Source: Prostheceraeus crozeri (lineage: Eukaryota; Platyhelminthes; Polycladida; Euryleptidae). Taken from it: a DNA stretch of 64,000 bases. Location of the stretch: NCBI GenBank assembly GCA_907163375.1, contig CAJQUW010009089.1:50246-114245 (forward strand), read 5' to 3'. Position 1 is the first letter of the stretch, and every line of letters starts with the position of its first letter. Below the pieces are notes generated by a model. That model saw only the letters and a list, made by a program, of their open reading frames with translations, was not told the origin of the DNA and did no database searches. This document shows, in pieces, positions 1 to 11,582 of this stretch. Position numbers and translations under genes: made by a program.

Positions 1-927
1 CAGCTAAAGCGAAATAATTAAGTTGATGTACATTAAGTTAGATTTTCTCGTCTTCCTATCTGAATGATCATTATACGGGATGTTTACAAAAGTTTACTTC
101 TGTTTAAGTCTCGGGAAAGAAGCAATAATACTCCAGAAAAAGTAAAAGAAAAGCATGCTTAGAAAAAATATATTCGATGAATTCGTCCCATTCACATCCA
201 TATAATTAGCATGAAAAAGAAAATTTATTTTCAACGGTAGCAACTTCATGGATACCATGTCGATATTAATTATTAATTTAACATTTTTATAACAAAATTT
301 TCAGATTTGCGCAGAAAATTGGAATTTCCTAAAAATTTGCGCATTTGCGCAGAATTTGAGCAGGAGTTGTTATCCAACTCTGCTGAGCACAGTCGGATTA
401 TTTTCTCATCAAAAACAAGTATTGCCTTCATTTTTAATCTATGAAAATCCAAAATTCATGTATATTTCCCAAAGTTGTGAAAGTTCGTGTATATACAGGC
501 ATGTGCGGCCTTTCTGTGAGTGTACCCAACACAACGACTTCCAATCACAACCTCCAGGTCGCCACCTCTCGATCAAAAGATCACGAAACTTCGCATTTAC
601 TACTTCACCGCTGATATCACAGTTGAAACTATGTAAAAACAATTGTTTTACCATGCTCACATTTCTCATCGCAAATGATCATTTCTCTTTTCCCTAAATG
701 TGTTGATCGTGTGGTAGACAGTAGATACACCTGTTCTCTCTTCACGCCAGGAAAACGCCTGGGTGGCAGTGAGGAAGCAACCAAATCAATACATTATCTT
801 CTCTCGATAAAGGACACTTGCATGAATATTGACACACATCCACAGATGTTCATATTAATAAACATTTCATCATAATCGCTACGGGATAGAGTCATTCGAA
901 GAAAGAATATTCATATCAACAGCTTAC
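1..927. other. A+T-rich stretch with no gene recognised
   Basis: Short open frames occur on both strands but none has splice-flanked structure, a known motif or composition that stands out. It lies downstream, on the minus strand, of the exon that ends at 928, so it is probably intron. Confidence 0.5.
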
Positions 928-1031
928 CTGTGGATCGTATATTCCGCTTTGATCAAAGGTCACCCAAGGAGCAGACAGCCATTCAATCACCGGCTGAGCC
1001 TGACTTGCATTTCGAGACCTAATTCCACGAT
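928..1031 (-). CDS. Internal coding exon of an unrecognised protein
   Basis: A 104-bp minus-strand exon with near-ideal borders: the acceptor reads ttcatcttgcag before ATCGTGGA and the donor is GTAAGC directly after CCACAG. Only one frame is open. After two bases completing the previous codon it encodes about 34 residues, beginning RGIRSRNASQAQPVIEWLSA and ending FDQSGIYDPQ, a polar peptide with two tryptophans. The upstream exon must end in phase 1; this exon ends in phase 0. It lies on the same strand as, and downstream of, the RGS12-like exons, so it could be a C-terminal exon of that gene, but the RBD2 exon at 19132 ends in phase 0, so at least one exon would be missing in between. I do not recognise the peptide. 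It does not resemble a GoLoco motif. Confidence 0.6.
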
Positions 1032-2294
1032 CTGCAAGATGAAATAGCTCTGGGTTCATCCTCGCACGTGGTTATAATTGCTATAAAGATTGAATAAAAT
1101 GATTAAGAAACTTTACTCTTGTCACTTGTCATCTTAGTGTGCATGAGACATGAGATGGTTAGGTGACATCTGACATGAAACAGATGAGAACAATCAATAG
1201 TGGAAGAGACAAAAGAGAATTATTGATTGCAAGAACTTGAAGACAGTAACAAATAAAACAGGAGAAAATAAAAGGGCCATGACAAAGCCCTTTTGAAAGG
1301 ACGGAAGGCCTCGGGTTCATCATTTTGTTGTTTTGTTGTCATCAGAGCTGTTTGCTCTTTATAAATGTGTGAAAGGGTTCAACTTCTTCCAAGATCTTAT
1401 AATGTAGTTATGTCATCCGTTATGACAACGTCAGCTAAGACCGGCAGCAAACACGATAAGCCATAATCCGCAATTCTTGGAATTCTCTTTGATTAACACA
1501 GCAAGTTTCAATGAGCGCTGGCAGATAGCAGAAGCCACAATGTGTAAGCCGTAGACCACGCCTGATCGACGATGCCGGCATGTTCACAGACTGTTGTCTT
1601 ATCCCATGTGCCGCTTTTACTCCAACTGTCAATCTTGCATATATTGAGACGCATCAAATCATTGGAGGAATGAATGACAAATATTCTCAGATTTCTTTGA
1701 TTGAATGACGTACTGAGCAGACGTTACTCAAACACGGACCGCAAACTCAAACTACAATAAAAATTAGGAACATAAGGTACGAAAACACGCTATTGTAGGA
1801 CGGGGTAGCGCCAAACGTCGATTGTCTTAGGATGCAGCGATCCGTTACAGCGTCTTCATCGTGACAGTCACGACATGAGGATCGGATGCTCGTCCAATTC
1901 AATGAGGACAGTTGCGCAGAATCGGGCAGTAACCGATGCATCATTGGGACACCAAGGCAGTGTTGTTGCAGTCAAGGCCCATATTCCGGTGTACAGACGG
2001 GTGATGAGATAGCTTTGTTGTGGATTTCTTCCTATTTCTAGATATCATTTCTATGGCAGATAATGCTATTTTGTACATAGCCTTCTTTTTATCCTTTCTG
2101 TCATGCATGTTTGTAGATAGCTGTTCGTTGCCATAGTTTCCCGCATAGATTTCTATTTAATTGACTAAATAAAATGCTCATGCACGTAGAGTTTGAATTC
2201 AAATTGCTACTGAACAGTTTGCTACACAGCCGGCCGAACGTTCGAAACAACGCTGTGACTATACTGTGATTTCTATCTTTCACAAAGACTCCTG
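1032..2294. other. Non-coding stretch, probably intron
   Basis: Nothing recognisable apart from chance open frames of 60 to 65 codons. It ends at the CTG target duplication of the Harbinger element. Confidence 0.5.
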
Positions 2295-4158
2295 GGGCCT
2301 ATTTCACCAGACTTGAAGAGTGAAGAGTGATGATGAAGAGCGTTTCACAGTCTTTCACCATGGACTTCTATAACATAGCATCTGGACAGAAATCTGAACA
2401 GATATCATTGACCCTTCTATACGAAATGAGGCTGACTATTTGAATCGATGTCATTCATACAGAAGTTATGTGCATTGTATTCTTGTTATTCTTGCTCTGC
2501 GGGCGTTGTTAGTTAGTGTTTTTCAAATCATCAGCGATGTTTGTGGAGAAAGGAAAATGCTGAGCACATGCTCTGTGTTTGTGTACCGGTATAAGAATGA
2601 CAGTAAATTGAAAGACTTTCCACCTACATTTCATTGCTTATCTTTGAAAAATAAGCCACAGAATCTATCGATAAAGAACAATGTGATTTGCGCCGACGAC
2701 CAAACCAAAATTACTCTTCTTTGGTGGCAAAGTCAACACATTCTCACAATTGTCTTCCTCAGGAAGAAGAAGAAGAAATTTCAATCGATATGGACGCATA
2801 GCCCTCAATGTGAAATGAAAACTGACTTCGTTCGTCGCCTCAAATTAAGGTAAAAATTGTGTGAATACGAGTAAGACTATACTCGCACTTTTTGAATTTC
2901 GGAGCGACAGAAATCTGATTGCAAGGTTACAGACGAGTATATTCTCTTGAACTCATCTTTGCAACGATCGAAGAATTCAGCACAATAAAGATCATGAACT
3001 TTTTTATCTTATTTTACACAGTAATTTTAGACCCTATATGGATAATGCATATCTCATAGGATGGATCATGAAATTTCATTAAGTGATGCAAAAATAATAC
3101 AAGTTTGCAGTGCTATTGCATTATCTTCTATCAGACAATCGAAATGAGCCTCCTGTATGGATATGGCTATTTCTGAATAATATTTATAAAATAAAGAGCT
3201 CGATTCTATCCTGGTACATGCTGCATCAATATTCTGAGCTTCTATGCGCCACTATGGCATTAAAAGCAAAACAACAAACAGATGTAGTGTTTTCTTTGGT
3301 GTTGGTTCTTCGAAAGTTCCCGAATGAATAAAGTCATTTCAGGAAGTAAAACCAAAATCAATAACCAATCCACGAATCAACGTAGCACTTTGCGTTATTT
3401 GATGTGCTGCTTCACTTAGAAAAGGGAAGATATGACCTAATATTTGCAAAAAAGTGTAAACCTGAAATGCCAGTTTGTTTCCAAAAGATTAATTATTTAA
3501 CTTTGATTATTAATAAACTCTCTTTTAAAATCTTGCGTGTTCGTAAATAATTTCTGTAAATAGCATTCCAATGTTTTATTTAATTAAAAAATAGTAGCCA
3601 GCAGATCTATGTGAATGACATTGATTGATACATGAAAAAGTTTCCTCAGATAGCTCATTTGCCAATGTGCAAAAGGCGACTGAAAATTCTGATCAGAGTC
3701 TCACCAATGAGCAAAGTCAGACTGAAAAAGAGACTATAGGAACTATACTTCAAAATTGATGTAAATCGGCATGATCTTCCAGATATAGTTACACATTATC
3801 ACGAAAATTAATCAAGCGATACATGCTTAAATGCATCAATATGAAATACAATATCAGCCTCATCTCGTATACGTGCTATTTTAGATATCTGTCCAGATGC
3901 TGTATTATAGAAGTCCAGTCTTTCACCTTCCGTCACTCTTCACTCTTCAGTCTGCACTCATCAACTATCAAGAAGTCAGAATGATGATGTCATGTGTGAA
4001 TGCTATAAATAGATCACAACATGCGCACGTCGCGAAAATCAGTCTGTCACTGACCGCATCGAAACATAGGTAAACACATATAATACACGCAATATAATAG
4101 AGTTGAATGCTTTTCTTTGTTAGACTGAGAATCAATAAAGTCATATCTAGGCAGAGGT

Positions 4159-4959
4159 ATGACTTCAGACGCAAAGAACGAGTTGATACTGGATCTCATC
4201 GAGGAAAAAAAGAAAGGCTTTTTGGAAAGTTTTCTCCGGTACTAACTGCAAAGGACAAGCAAAGGGAGTGGGAGGACATCGCAAATCGCTTGGATGCCTG
4301 CGGGTATTTAGTTGTGCCGGAAAGTTCAAAGCTCCCACCTTGGAAATACCTGAGAGACAATCTGGTCAACTAATTTGAAAGGCCGAACTCTGGTAAGTGC
4401 AAGCGGCTTGATGAAAATGCTGTGAATGTCTACATTGCACATATTTCATTTTTCAGAAAAAGCGAGACGACATGCAGAAGACGGGATCATCTGGTGGCAG
4501 GGAGCGCCAATATTCAAAGCTCAACCACAAGGTGCTGGACATTCTCGGAGGGAATTCGCCAATTGTTCGTGGTCTTCCTGTTGCCGAGTCAACGCGACAA
4601 TTTGACGGGGATTCAAATGAACGAGGGGACAAATTCGAAGCCTCATTGGAGAATAATGAAAATGCAGTTGACGTTCAATGCGAAAGTGAAGTGATTGATT
4701 GTCACATGATTAAGCCAAAGAAAAGAAAGTCAACAACTATCTCATTACGTGATGTTGCAGAGATCGATGCTTTAAAGCGAAGGAATCTCGAATTAGAGGT
4801 AGAGTTGAAAGAAGTTCAACGACGTACTGAGATGCACAATGTAAGCATGAGAAGATGAAGGAAGAAACAGAATTGATCAAATTGCGAAGAAAAATAATTC
4901 AGTCCGATCTGTATGATGCGGGAGTTTCTTGCTCGCCACTTAAGTATCTTGACCTTTGA
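4159..4959 (+). pseudogene. Harbinger accessory (Myb/SANT-like) protein, broken
   Basis: In Harbinger elements this protein binds DNA with the transposase and helps it reach the nucleus and the transposon ends. The start chosen is ATG 4159 (MTSDAKNELILDLIEEKK), which begins the trihelix-like domain. After a frame change near 4205 the domain continues as FSPVLTAKDKQREWEDIANR and PPWKYLRDNLVN. A stop follows at the LVN end, where the family would read through. An intron is evident: donor GTAAGT at 4393, acceptor tttttcag ending 4456. The second exon gives a conserved DILGGNSP segment, an acidic region, a basic KPKKRK patch and a leucine/glutamate-rich coiled-coil stretch. A further frame change near 4850 leads to the C-terminus SCSPLKYLDL and the stop at 4957-4959. 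So there are two frame breaks plus one stop. Confidence 0.75.
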
Positions 4960-5892
4960 CTGGTGACACATTCAAATAAACTTTCAGTAATAATCAATTT
5001 GTTTTGTCGTCAATGTTACCCAACAGTTTTTGATGTTTCAAATTCGCTATGCACTATATATTTGCTTGTCATTTGTGACCTTCCACAGTTACTAACTTGT
5101 CAAAAATAGCAATATGACTTTCATCCAGAAATCAATTTATAGAATAGAAATTAGGAATCAGCATGAACAGAAATCTGTTGAATAATGCTTGAACGGGGAC
5201 CATTCCCTGAAATGATTGGCCCATCACCATCAACATCTGAGTCAGAAGTCGTGTCAATTTCGATGTCCTCAGCAGCATCTTTCATGCATATATGATTCAA
5301 AACTCAACATGCCTTGAATATCTCTCCAGCGTACTTTGGACTCACACGTAGAGGTATGTTTAGGCATTGAAATCTGTTTCAATACTGCAAAGAAGCACTC
5401 AGTTAGACGACGTGTCGATCGGTGAATGCGAGTAAAGTTCATCTCATCGTCACTGGACACGTCACCACCAATTGGAGGGATCAACCAAGGTTTCAATGCA
5501 TATCCAGAGTCGCCAAGGATTATTGCATTTGAGAAGGGGCGCCAACCGGATTCAAATGTGCTATTGAGCTGACTGTTGCGCAACACCCGACCGGGCCAAC
5601 GTGATGAAACGTAGAAAGCTTTCATTCGTGGGCCACACACAACCATGCAGTTCAGGGAATGGTCTCCGTTGCTGTCAACAAAATGCTGTTCGTCCAAACT
5701 GGGTGCCATGATTTTTATGAGCGCACCGTCAATGCATCCGCAGACTCTCGGCATGCCTGCAATGTTGCGAAAGCGAAGAGGAATTTCTAACAAGTCAACG
5801 ATGTTCCTTGACCAACATACGCATTTGTCAAAGAGCTTGTTGTTCAGTGCATCTACCACTTTGCACATACTGCGGCAAACAGTAGCACTTGA

Positions 5893-6110
5893 AATGTAAG
5901 GTTTTCAATAATGAAAATGGAAGTTTGCTCCCTCTGTTTTTATGCCTCAAAATAAAAATTAAAAATATCTAGTTTCTTCAGCGGACGTTTCGGGTCCAGA
6001 CCCTTTATCAACGCAAGAATGATGGAATTTACAGAAGAGATGAAAAACGTATTTATACAAAATGACGAGAACAACTCTATGCGGCGCAACTAAAAACTGT
6101 AGTAGCACTT
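5893..6110 (-). mobile_element. Short retro-insertion with a hammerhead-like motif
   Basis: This 218-bp segment interrupts the Harbinger transposase and is flanked by a perfect 12-bp duplication AGTAGCACTTGA (5881-5892 and 6111-6122), showing insertion by target-primed or similar staggered integration. It has no open frame of note. On the minus strand it contains a hammerhead-type core (5981-6014). Penelope-like elements are known to carry such ribozymes in their terminal repeats, so this is probably a non-autonomous fragment of one; I cannot tell which subfamily. Confidence 0.65.
5981..6014 (-). ncRNA. Hammerhead-ribozyme-like motif, partly decayed
   Basis: On the minus strand the order is GCG, TTGATAA, a GGGTC/GACCC stem II, then GAAACGTC followed by CGC. 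This matches a hammerhead with minimal stem III: GCG and CGC can form stem I, and GAAAC plus GTC give the second core block and cleavage site. The first core block should be CTGANGA; here it is TTGATAA, two changes, so self-cleavage is unlikely. Confidence 0.5.
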
Positions 6111-6441
6111 GACATGCCATGTGCATCTCCAATGACTTTATAGAATGCACCTGTGGCAAGGAATCGAAGGCACGTTAATAACGTCTGTTTGGGAGTCAGT
6201 GCGTGATTCCATCGCTTGGACTTGAGACTGAGCTTCCAATTTCAAGGAGAACCTCATCAGCTTGCGAAGCTGTTAGACGAAATCTTTCTTTGAAATCATT
6301 GACACCAAAATTAATCCGCTCTTTGTATATTCTTCTTCTTTTTCTTGTGCGGCTCCATATAATAGGGTCCAAGTTCTCATCGCTGTCTGATGAATCCATT
6401 GCTCATCAATCATCACTCTTCAAGTCTGGTGAAATAGGCCC

Positions 6442-8747
6442 CTGTACCTCAAGTGCTATAAGCTTTGGCACTGAAATTATGAATTTCAGGAATAGCTGAG
6501 TTTCAATACTCAGCTATAGCCCGCACAGAGCCCACGAGAGCCCGCGGTCGACGGCGGCAAGCCACTCCGGCATGTGTTGGCTCGAGCTGTTCCACTACCG
6601 GACGGCGGTACGACGAACAGCAGCGATGGCGGTGCGTGGAAAGTGGGCATTGAGTCTTGAAGCTGTACAGCTCTGCACTCTCAGATAGAACGTCATAATG
6701 ACAAATTCTGTTTCAGACAAGTTAGATTTTGACTAAAATTTGAAAATGTTTCATTTCTGCGTTGCGCAGAGATGATTTTAAAGTCAGAATTTTGCTGATC
6801 ATTTTGACCCAGTTAATACCGTGATGCCCGTCTAGCATTGCTATCGTTCAGCGAAAATTTATAACATTCAGTATATTTCATTCGGTGGGATGAAACAAAA
6901 CAGCATCAGAATATTGAGACAATCAAAATTCAAGACTGCCTGACATAAAATGAAGCAAATAAAAGATGACCATCACCACGATAGTAATTTTGTGTTATCT
7001 GTCTTAATTCCGCAGATATTAGTAAATGATGTGGAGTAATCACGAAAAGAATCATGAGTATGAAGACATCCTTTCATCTTTTACAGACCAAATTCACTTG
7101 CAGAGATGAGATCAAAACGAGAATAAGTTGCGCAACATTTTATTGAATCTGCGCCTCTTGTCAGCTAAGTTGAAACATTCGGTAAAATAGCATCTTCAAT
7201 GAGCAAATATATTTGCTAATTCCCCAAAATTTCAGGTCATGGTAAGATAATTGTCACATGAATGGATTTTCCTTTAGAAGGGCACACATGTTTATGACGT
7301 ATTGGAAATGTGTCTATCCGATGATAAAGGGCACCAGACATAGATGATGTGTTTCGCGTGCTGTCCCACTATCTTTATTGGCGCAAAAGCCGGAAAATGC
7401 TGAATTTGACAGGAAGTAAATATTCATTCAAGTGAAAGAGATAGTAAATCCCTTGAGATTCCCATTGAAGACACAATCTACTCTCGTTAATGCACCTGCT
7501 ATATCGGGAACTCTTCAACTGAAAGTTTGAGATAAATCAACTGGAGCACTCTGTAAACGATGATTGCAACATTAGCGACGAACATACAATTTGTTCTCGT
7601 TTGTCCACTGGTATTCATGAAATCATATTTACAGCGATATCACAGATGTTTCCCACATCATCCTTGTATAGTCTGCTAGTCGAATTTACTGTCAGCTTGA
7701 GATGTGAACTGCGTTTCCAGAGCGTAGGCAGTATCAAAGTTGCCGCGTAGGACCTTGATTAGAACATTAATGTATACGTACAGCTACACAACTCTTTTAT
7801 GACTTTTTTATCTTGAATGTCATTGATTTATGGTTTCCGCAAATAAATGTTGTTTTCATTTTTGTGTCTATTGAAATTACTGTTTAAGTTGTCATTTAAT
7901 TTCAAAATGTTTTTCTACAATATGAGCTGGAAATCCATCATTAAAAAAAGAATAGAAGTGAGCGGCAGCTTTAACAAGTTGGTATTTTTCCTGAACCGTC
8001 TCACTTGTCCATATACAGTCGTGGCCAGAATTGATCGCACAATGATCAAATTATAGATATTTTCTTCATAAGTAAGAAAATCAGATGTCTCCATGCTACA
8101 TTGATTTAGTTTGACTAAAAACAATTGAATTGCGATGTTTAAAAATGAGAAAATGCACAAATGTGAGCTCAGTAGAATCGTCAGTGTTTTGCATGCTTTC
8201 CTCGTGCTGCAATCACTGCAGAAATACGTTCAATGATGCAATAAAACTTTGTGTTAGACTTGGGTCGATTTCTTTCCGCAATAGCATTCTTCAAAGACGC
8301 TGCTGACGAACTTCTCAGCAACTTTTCTCAGAAAACATTATTGCATTAAGCATTTTCATCACCAATCGGCATAGTTTGAAGGAAATCAGCAGCATAACTT
8401 CTGTCTCCTCTGATTCTTCAAGCACAGTGATTTAAGGAGGTGCCACCACGTCCTTATCTCAACAAAAATCCACACTAACATGAAACGCATTATTCGCCAA
8501 ACATCACTAAAAATACTGATTCGAAAGTATTCATAGAAGCATTATCAGCTACATTCTTCATGCATTGTACAAAGAATAATTCACGTTTAATACAATATGC
8601 AAATGAATTCCATCGCGATATTTTTGGTTATTGCAAATGCACGAAGTTTCCGCATGTGCTGAAGATTTTGAAAATTCTGTTCACCGAAAACGATTTCTAA
8701 AATTTGCGCAGGTTTGGAAGCGCTGAATATGGACAATTTTCCGACAC
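6442..8747. other. No gene recognised; one GC-rich patch
   Basis: Mostly A+T-rich sequence with short chance frames. The exception is a G+C-rich patch at about 6497-6660 that opens with a perfect 7-bp hairpin (GCTGAGT, ACTCAGC). No coding signal was seen in it. Confidence 0.45.
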
Positions 8748-8768
8748 ATTTTTGTAATGATAAAACAG

Positions 8769-10073
8769 TTTATAAATAAATAAGGCCACTAAATTCATTT
8801 GATAAAATTAAAAACTAATTCTTGCTCAATGCATTCAAGTGCAAACATGGACTAACTATAAAATACAAAATCTGAAATCATATAATTCTACAGTAATAAA
8901 TCTACGAATGAAATTGAGAGCATGCAAACCTATAATCTAGTAGACTTAATAGATATGAACTGATAACAATTGAGTAAATAACCTAGATATTAGAAGAATT
9001 TTAGATGTCTTAATATCCAAACGACTTGATAACACACCCAAACTTTCAATTTATAGAAAACCAACATGGAGTGGTTTGTACACAAACTTTCACAGTTTTG
9101 TACCAAAGCAATACAAAATTGGCTTGGTTAAGACGCGAACATATCGGGCGCATAGAATTTGTTCCTCTGATACCTTGAAAGAAGAATTGGATTTCATTAA
9201 AAGATCACTTCGATTAAATGGGTATCCTGAGTCATGTTTCGATAAGTATTCAATAAAAGAGTTGTCAGTGAGAGAAGATGCGTATGGATCTGAAAAGAAG
9301 AAAATATTCTTAAGACTTCCATTCATTGGAGACAAAAGTGAGAACTACTTTAAGTGGAGACTTTTAGAAATAGCTTCAACAAAGCATTCAGTGTATTTCC
9401 TAGTGCTCGTTTGCAAGTGATTTTCACTACACGAAGGATTCCGATACGCTCTCTGAAGGATAGATTGCCGCTTTTCTCCACATCAAATGTAATTTATCAA
9501 TTTCATTGTACCTGTGGAAGCAAGTAGGTTGGGAAGACGGTAAGATGTCTGAATGAGAAAGTTTCGGAACACCTTCCAAAGTGGTTAGCCAACCCTTTAA
9601 AATGTCCACCAAGGTCCACTGCAATTCCAGCTAGCAGCATCACAAGACATTTGCAAGTCTGTAACAACGCGAGACAAACTGCTTTGAATAATTTTAGCAT
9701 TAAGTACCACATCAACAACAAACACACATTAGGAATCACAGAGTCTCTCGTCATTTTGCGCGAGAATCCCGACTTGTGTTCGCAAAAAGATTTTATTTCC
9801 ACCCTTTACTTACCTTGGTACCTGTAGCCTCTGCTTTGCTTCTTCTAATATCTAGGTTATTTACTCAATTGTTATTAGTTCATATCTATTAACTCTACTA
9901 GATTATAGTTTTGCATACTCTCAATTTCATTCATGGATTTATTACTGTAGAATTATATGCTTTCAGATTTTGTATTTTATAGTTAGTCCATGTGCATTGT
10001 GCAAGAATTAGTTTTTAATTTCATCAAATGAATTTATTGGCTTTATTTATTTACAAACTGAGTGAAGGGGAAT
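8769..10073 (+). mobile_element. Penelope-like element fragment inside inverted repeats
   Basis: About 1.3 kb bounded by inverted repeats of some 220-230 bp (8767-8996 and 9841-10057; the inner ends read cctagatattagaag and cttctaatatctagg). The outer flanks share a direct repeat of about 20 bp ending TTTTGTAATGATAAAACAG (8748-8768 and 10074-10094), read as the target duplication. The interior encodes the C-terminal part of a Penelope-like reverse transcriptase and a GIY-YIG-like region. Inverted or partly duplicated terminal copies are characteristic of Penelope-like elements. The copy is a broken fragment lacking the N-terminal reverse transcriptase. Confidence 0.75.
9040..9820 (+). pseudogene. 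Penelope-like RT C-terminus and GIY-YIG region (fossil)
   Basis: The segment starts with a peptide of the type SIYRKPTWSGLYTNFHSF, followed by YKIGLVKTRTYRAHRICSS and a lysine-rich FLRLPFIGDKSENYF. This order (IYRKPT, LxTRTYRAHRICS, then PFIG) is typical of the end of the reverse transcriptase and the linker before the GIY-YIG endonuclease in Penelope-like elements. Downstream peptides such as NVIYQFHC with a nearby EHLPKW resemble the start of GIY-YIG and its conserved E-H. The frame is broken in more than one place and the N-terminal polymerase motifs are absent. No product is expected. Confidence 0.7.
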
Positions 10074-10094
10074 CATTTTGTAATGATAAAACAG

Positions 10095-10510
10095 CCTTTA
10101 AAACTCTTTCAACATAAAAACGAATAATTCCTTCGGATATGACAAAAATACGTGAGTTATCAAAATAATCATTGCATCTTTATTTATCACAGGTTTAAAT
10201 CAATGGAAAGATAATTAGAGTTTATCAAAATGTCATGCACATCCAAGGGAATATGTCGTGCGGTTCCAAAACATCCGTCGTGAGGTTGGTAAAGATTCAC
10301 TTAAACCGTTTATTGTTTTCATCCGATTCCAAGACCACCAATCTAGGTGAAAATAAGCACAACACAATCCGTTGAATTCATCATCAATACAATATACAGT
10401 CTTGCGATCTAGCTGCTTTACTCTACCCTACCCAGGACATGAAATCATACTAGTACGGTGCAGGTGGAGCAGTCTTCAGACAACGTTAACTTTCATCAGC
10501 GACCGCATTA
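10095..10510. other. No feature recognised
   Basis: A+T-rich interval between the Penelope-like fragment and the SINE; nothing supported. Confidence 0.4.
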
Positions 10511-10688
10511 ATTATATTGAAGTTTCGACGTCACTACTCCCTCATGCTTGGGGCTTTGGTGACTTGTTCAGACTTTCTGACGCGTTGTGGTGCTTTTAGC
10601 CGACTTCCAATGACAGTTCGGGGCTCGACCTCTGCACCTAAAGATCTCAAGGCCGAGCCCTTAATCACTGTGCCACGGAGACCACAGT
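10511..10688 (-). mobile_element. tRNA-derived SINE
   Basis: On the minus strand it starts CTGTGGTCTCCGTGGCACAG, giving an A-box-like TGGCACAGTGATT, and has a B-box-like GGTCGAGCCCCGA about 50 bp later, the spacing of a tRNA-type RNA polymerase III promoter. The body continues CATTGGAAGTCGG and GCACCACAACGC, shared with the copies at 47898, 38263 and 58283. GCATTAAT occurs at both sides (about 10504 and 10696), a possible target duplication. Confidence 0.75.
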
Positions 10689-11075
10689 GTTTCATGCATT
10701 AATAAAGCTACCAATTCTTACAGCAATAACTTGGGGGTAGAGCTAGGCCAGTTGCTATTTCTAGGGAAAAGCAGAAAACATGGTATTAACAGTCATGACT
10801 TAGAAGGATCTACCAAAGTACCCGCTACAAATTGTCATAGTTTCAAGAGAAGGGGACCATCTTAGAGAAAAAATCACTAATTAACAAAATGCATGAAAAT
10901 CTAGTTGGTGGAACACCTTGAATATACCTCATCTTTTCTTAGGGCTAAGCAGACGGGCTTACTCCAATGAGGTTGCAGATGCAGATCGCAAACACCAGCC
11001 CTGCAATTCCATCTAATACCAGCGGGGTTTCCTGGATTATTTCCGTTCAAAGCGACTACATTCCTCAGTCACTAC
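10689..11075. other. No feature recognised
   Basis: Spacer between the SINE and the hAT MITE; it ends in GTCACTAC, one arm of the MITE's target duplication. Confidence 0.4.
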
Positions 11076-11582
11076 CAGGGGTTATCAAAAATTAATTGCA
11101 TTGCTGCAGGAAGATAATTGCAATTAATTGATTGCACCAAGAGGCAATTAAAATTAATTGATTGCTCAGTCCCAGTTAATTGCAATTGATTTTTGATATA
11201 CTGTTATCAGACTGACGATATGGATGTTTTTATTGCACTCTCTCAGACTAGTCACACTCAATGAACAAGTCCCTCATTTCATGATGGCTATTTTGGTGTG
11301 CGCTTAGCGATTCACATACAGATTCTGGCTAGGGGTTGTCGCGTTGTCATAGTGAGTCAGCCGGAGGATAACTTCGATGCACTCGAACAAAGTACTCTAT
11401 AGGAGTGTGGTGGCATTATCTATATGAATGTTTATAAGTATTCGACGCAAGCTATAACGAGAAACTCACAGCAGCACGGTGGTCAAGGGGTTAGTTGAGA
11501 TTATCTGAATTGTAGTAATTGCAATTAATTGGTAGCAATTAACTGATTGCTCCAAGATGCAATTAATTTTTGATAACCCCTG
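11076..11582. mobile_element. hAT-type MITE with perfect 8-bp target duplication
   Basis: A 507-bp element with terminal inverted repeats CAGGGGTTATCAAAAATTAA and its complement ending TTTTTGATAACCCCTG, flanked on both sides by GTCACTAC (11068-11075 and 11583-11590). The 8-bp duplication and CAGGG start are typical of hAT. Subterminal regions are rich in the word CAATTAATTG, repeated in both orientations, as expected for transposase-binding repeats. There is no coding frame, so it is non-autonomous. The perfect duplication suggests a fairly recent insertion. Confidence 0.88.

Larger units (their letters stand above)
5269..6399 (-). pseudogene. HARBI1-like transposase, split by an insertion
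   Basis: A DDE-type nuclease that would cut at the Harbinger ends. Reading from 6399 the N-terminus is MDSSDSDENLDP with an arginine-rich RKRRR patch, then a helix-turn-helix-like region (RFRLTASQADEVLLEIGSS). A frame change near 6225 moves to the frame encoding FLATGAFYKVIGDAHGMSSA. A 218-bp insertion then separates this from CRSMCKVVDALNNKL. The catalytic core follows: first aspartate in CGCIDGALIKI, second in ILGDSGYALKPWLIPP, and the glutamate in RRLTECFFAVLK. All three catalytic residues are present, so decay came from the frameshift and the insertion rather than loss of the active site. Length is close to that of HARBI1-type transposases once the insertion is discounted. Confidence 0.88.
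2295..6441 (-). mobile_element. PIF/Harbinger DNA transposon, decayed
   Basis: A 4147-bp element with perfect 29-bp terminal inverted repeats starting GGGCCTATTTCACCAGACTT and a CTG repeated just outside both ends (2292-2294 and 6442-6444), the 3-bp target duplication typical of PIF/Harbinger. It carries the two genes expected of the superfamily: a Myb/SANT-like DNA-binding accessory protein on the plus strand (4159-4959) and a HARBI1-like transposase on the minus strand (5269-6399). Both are broken by frameshifts and the transposase by a retro-insertion, so the copy is dead, though end-to-end complete. The 1.6 kb between 2420 and 4100 is non-coding and includes an inverted copy of the left subterminal sequence near 3885-3960. 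Strand is given for the transposase. Confidence 0.9.
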
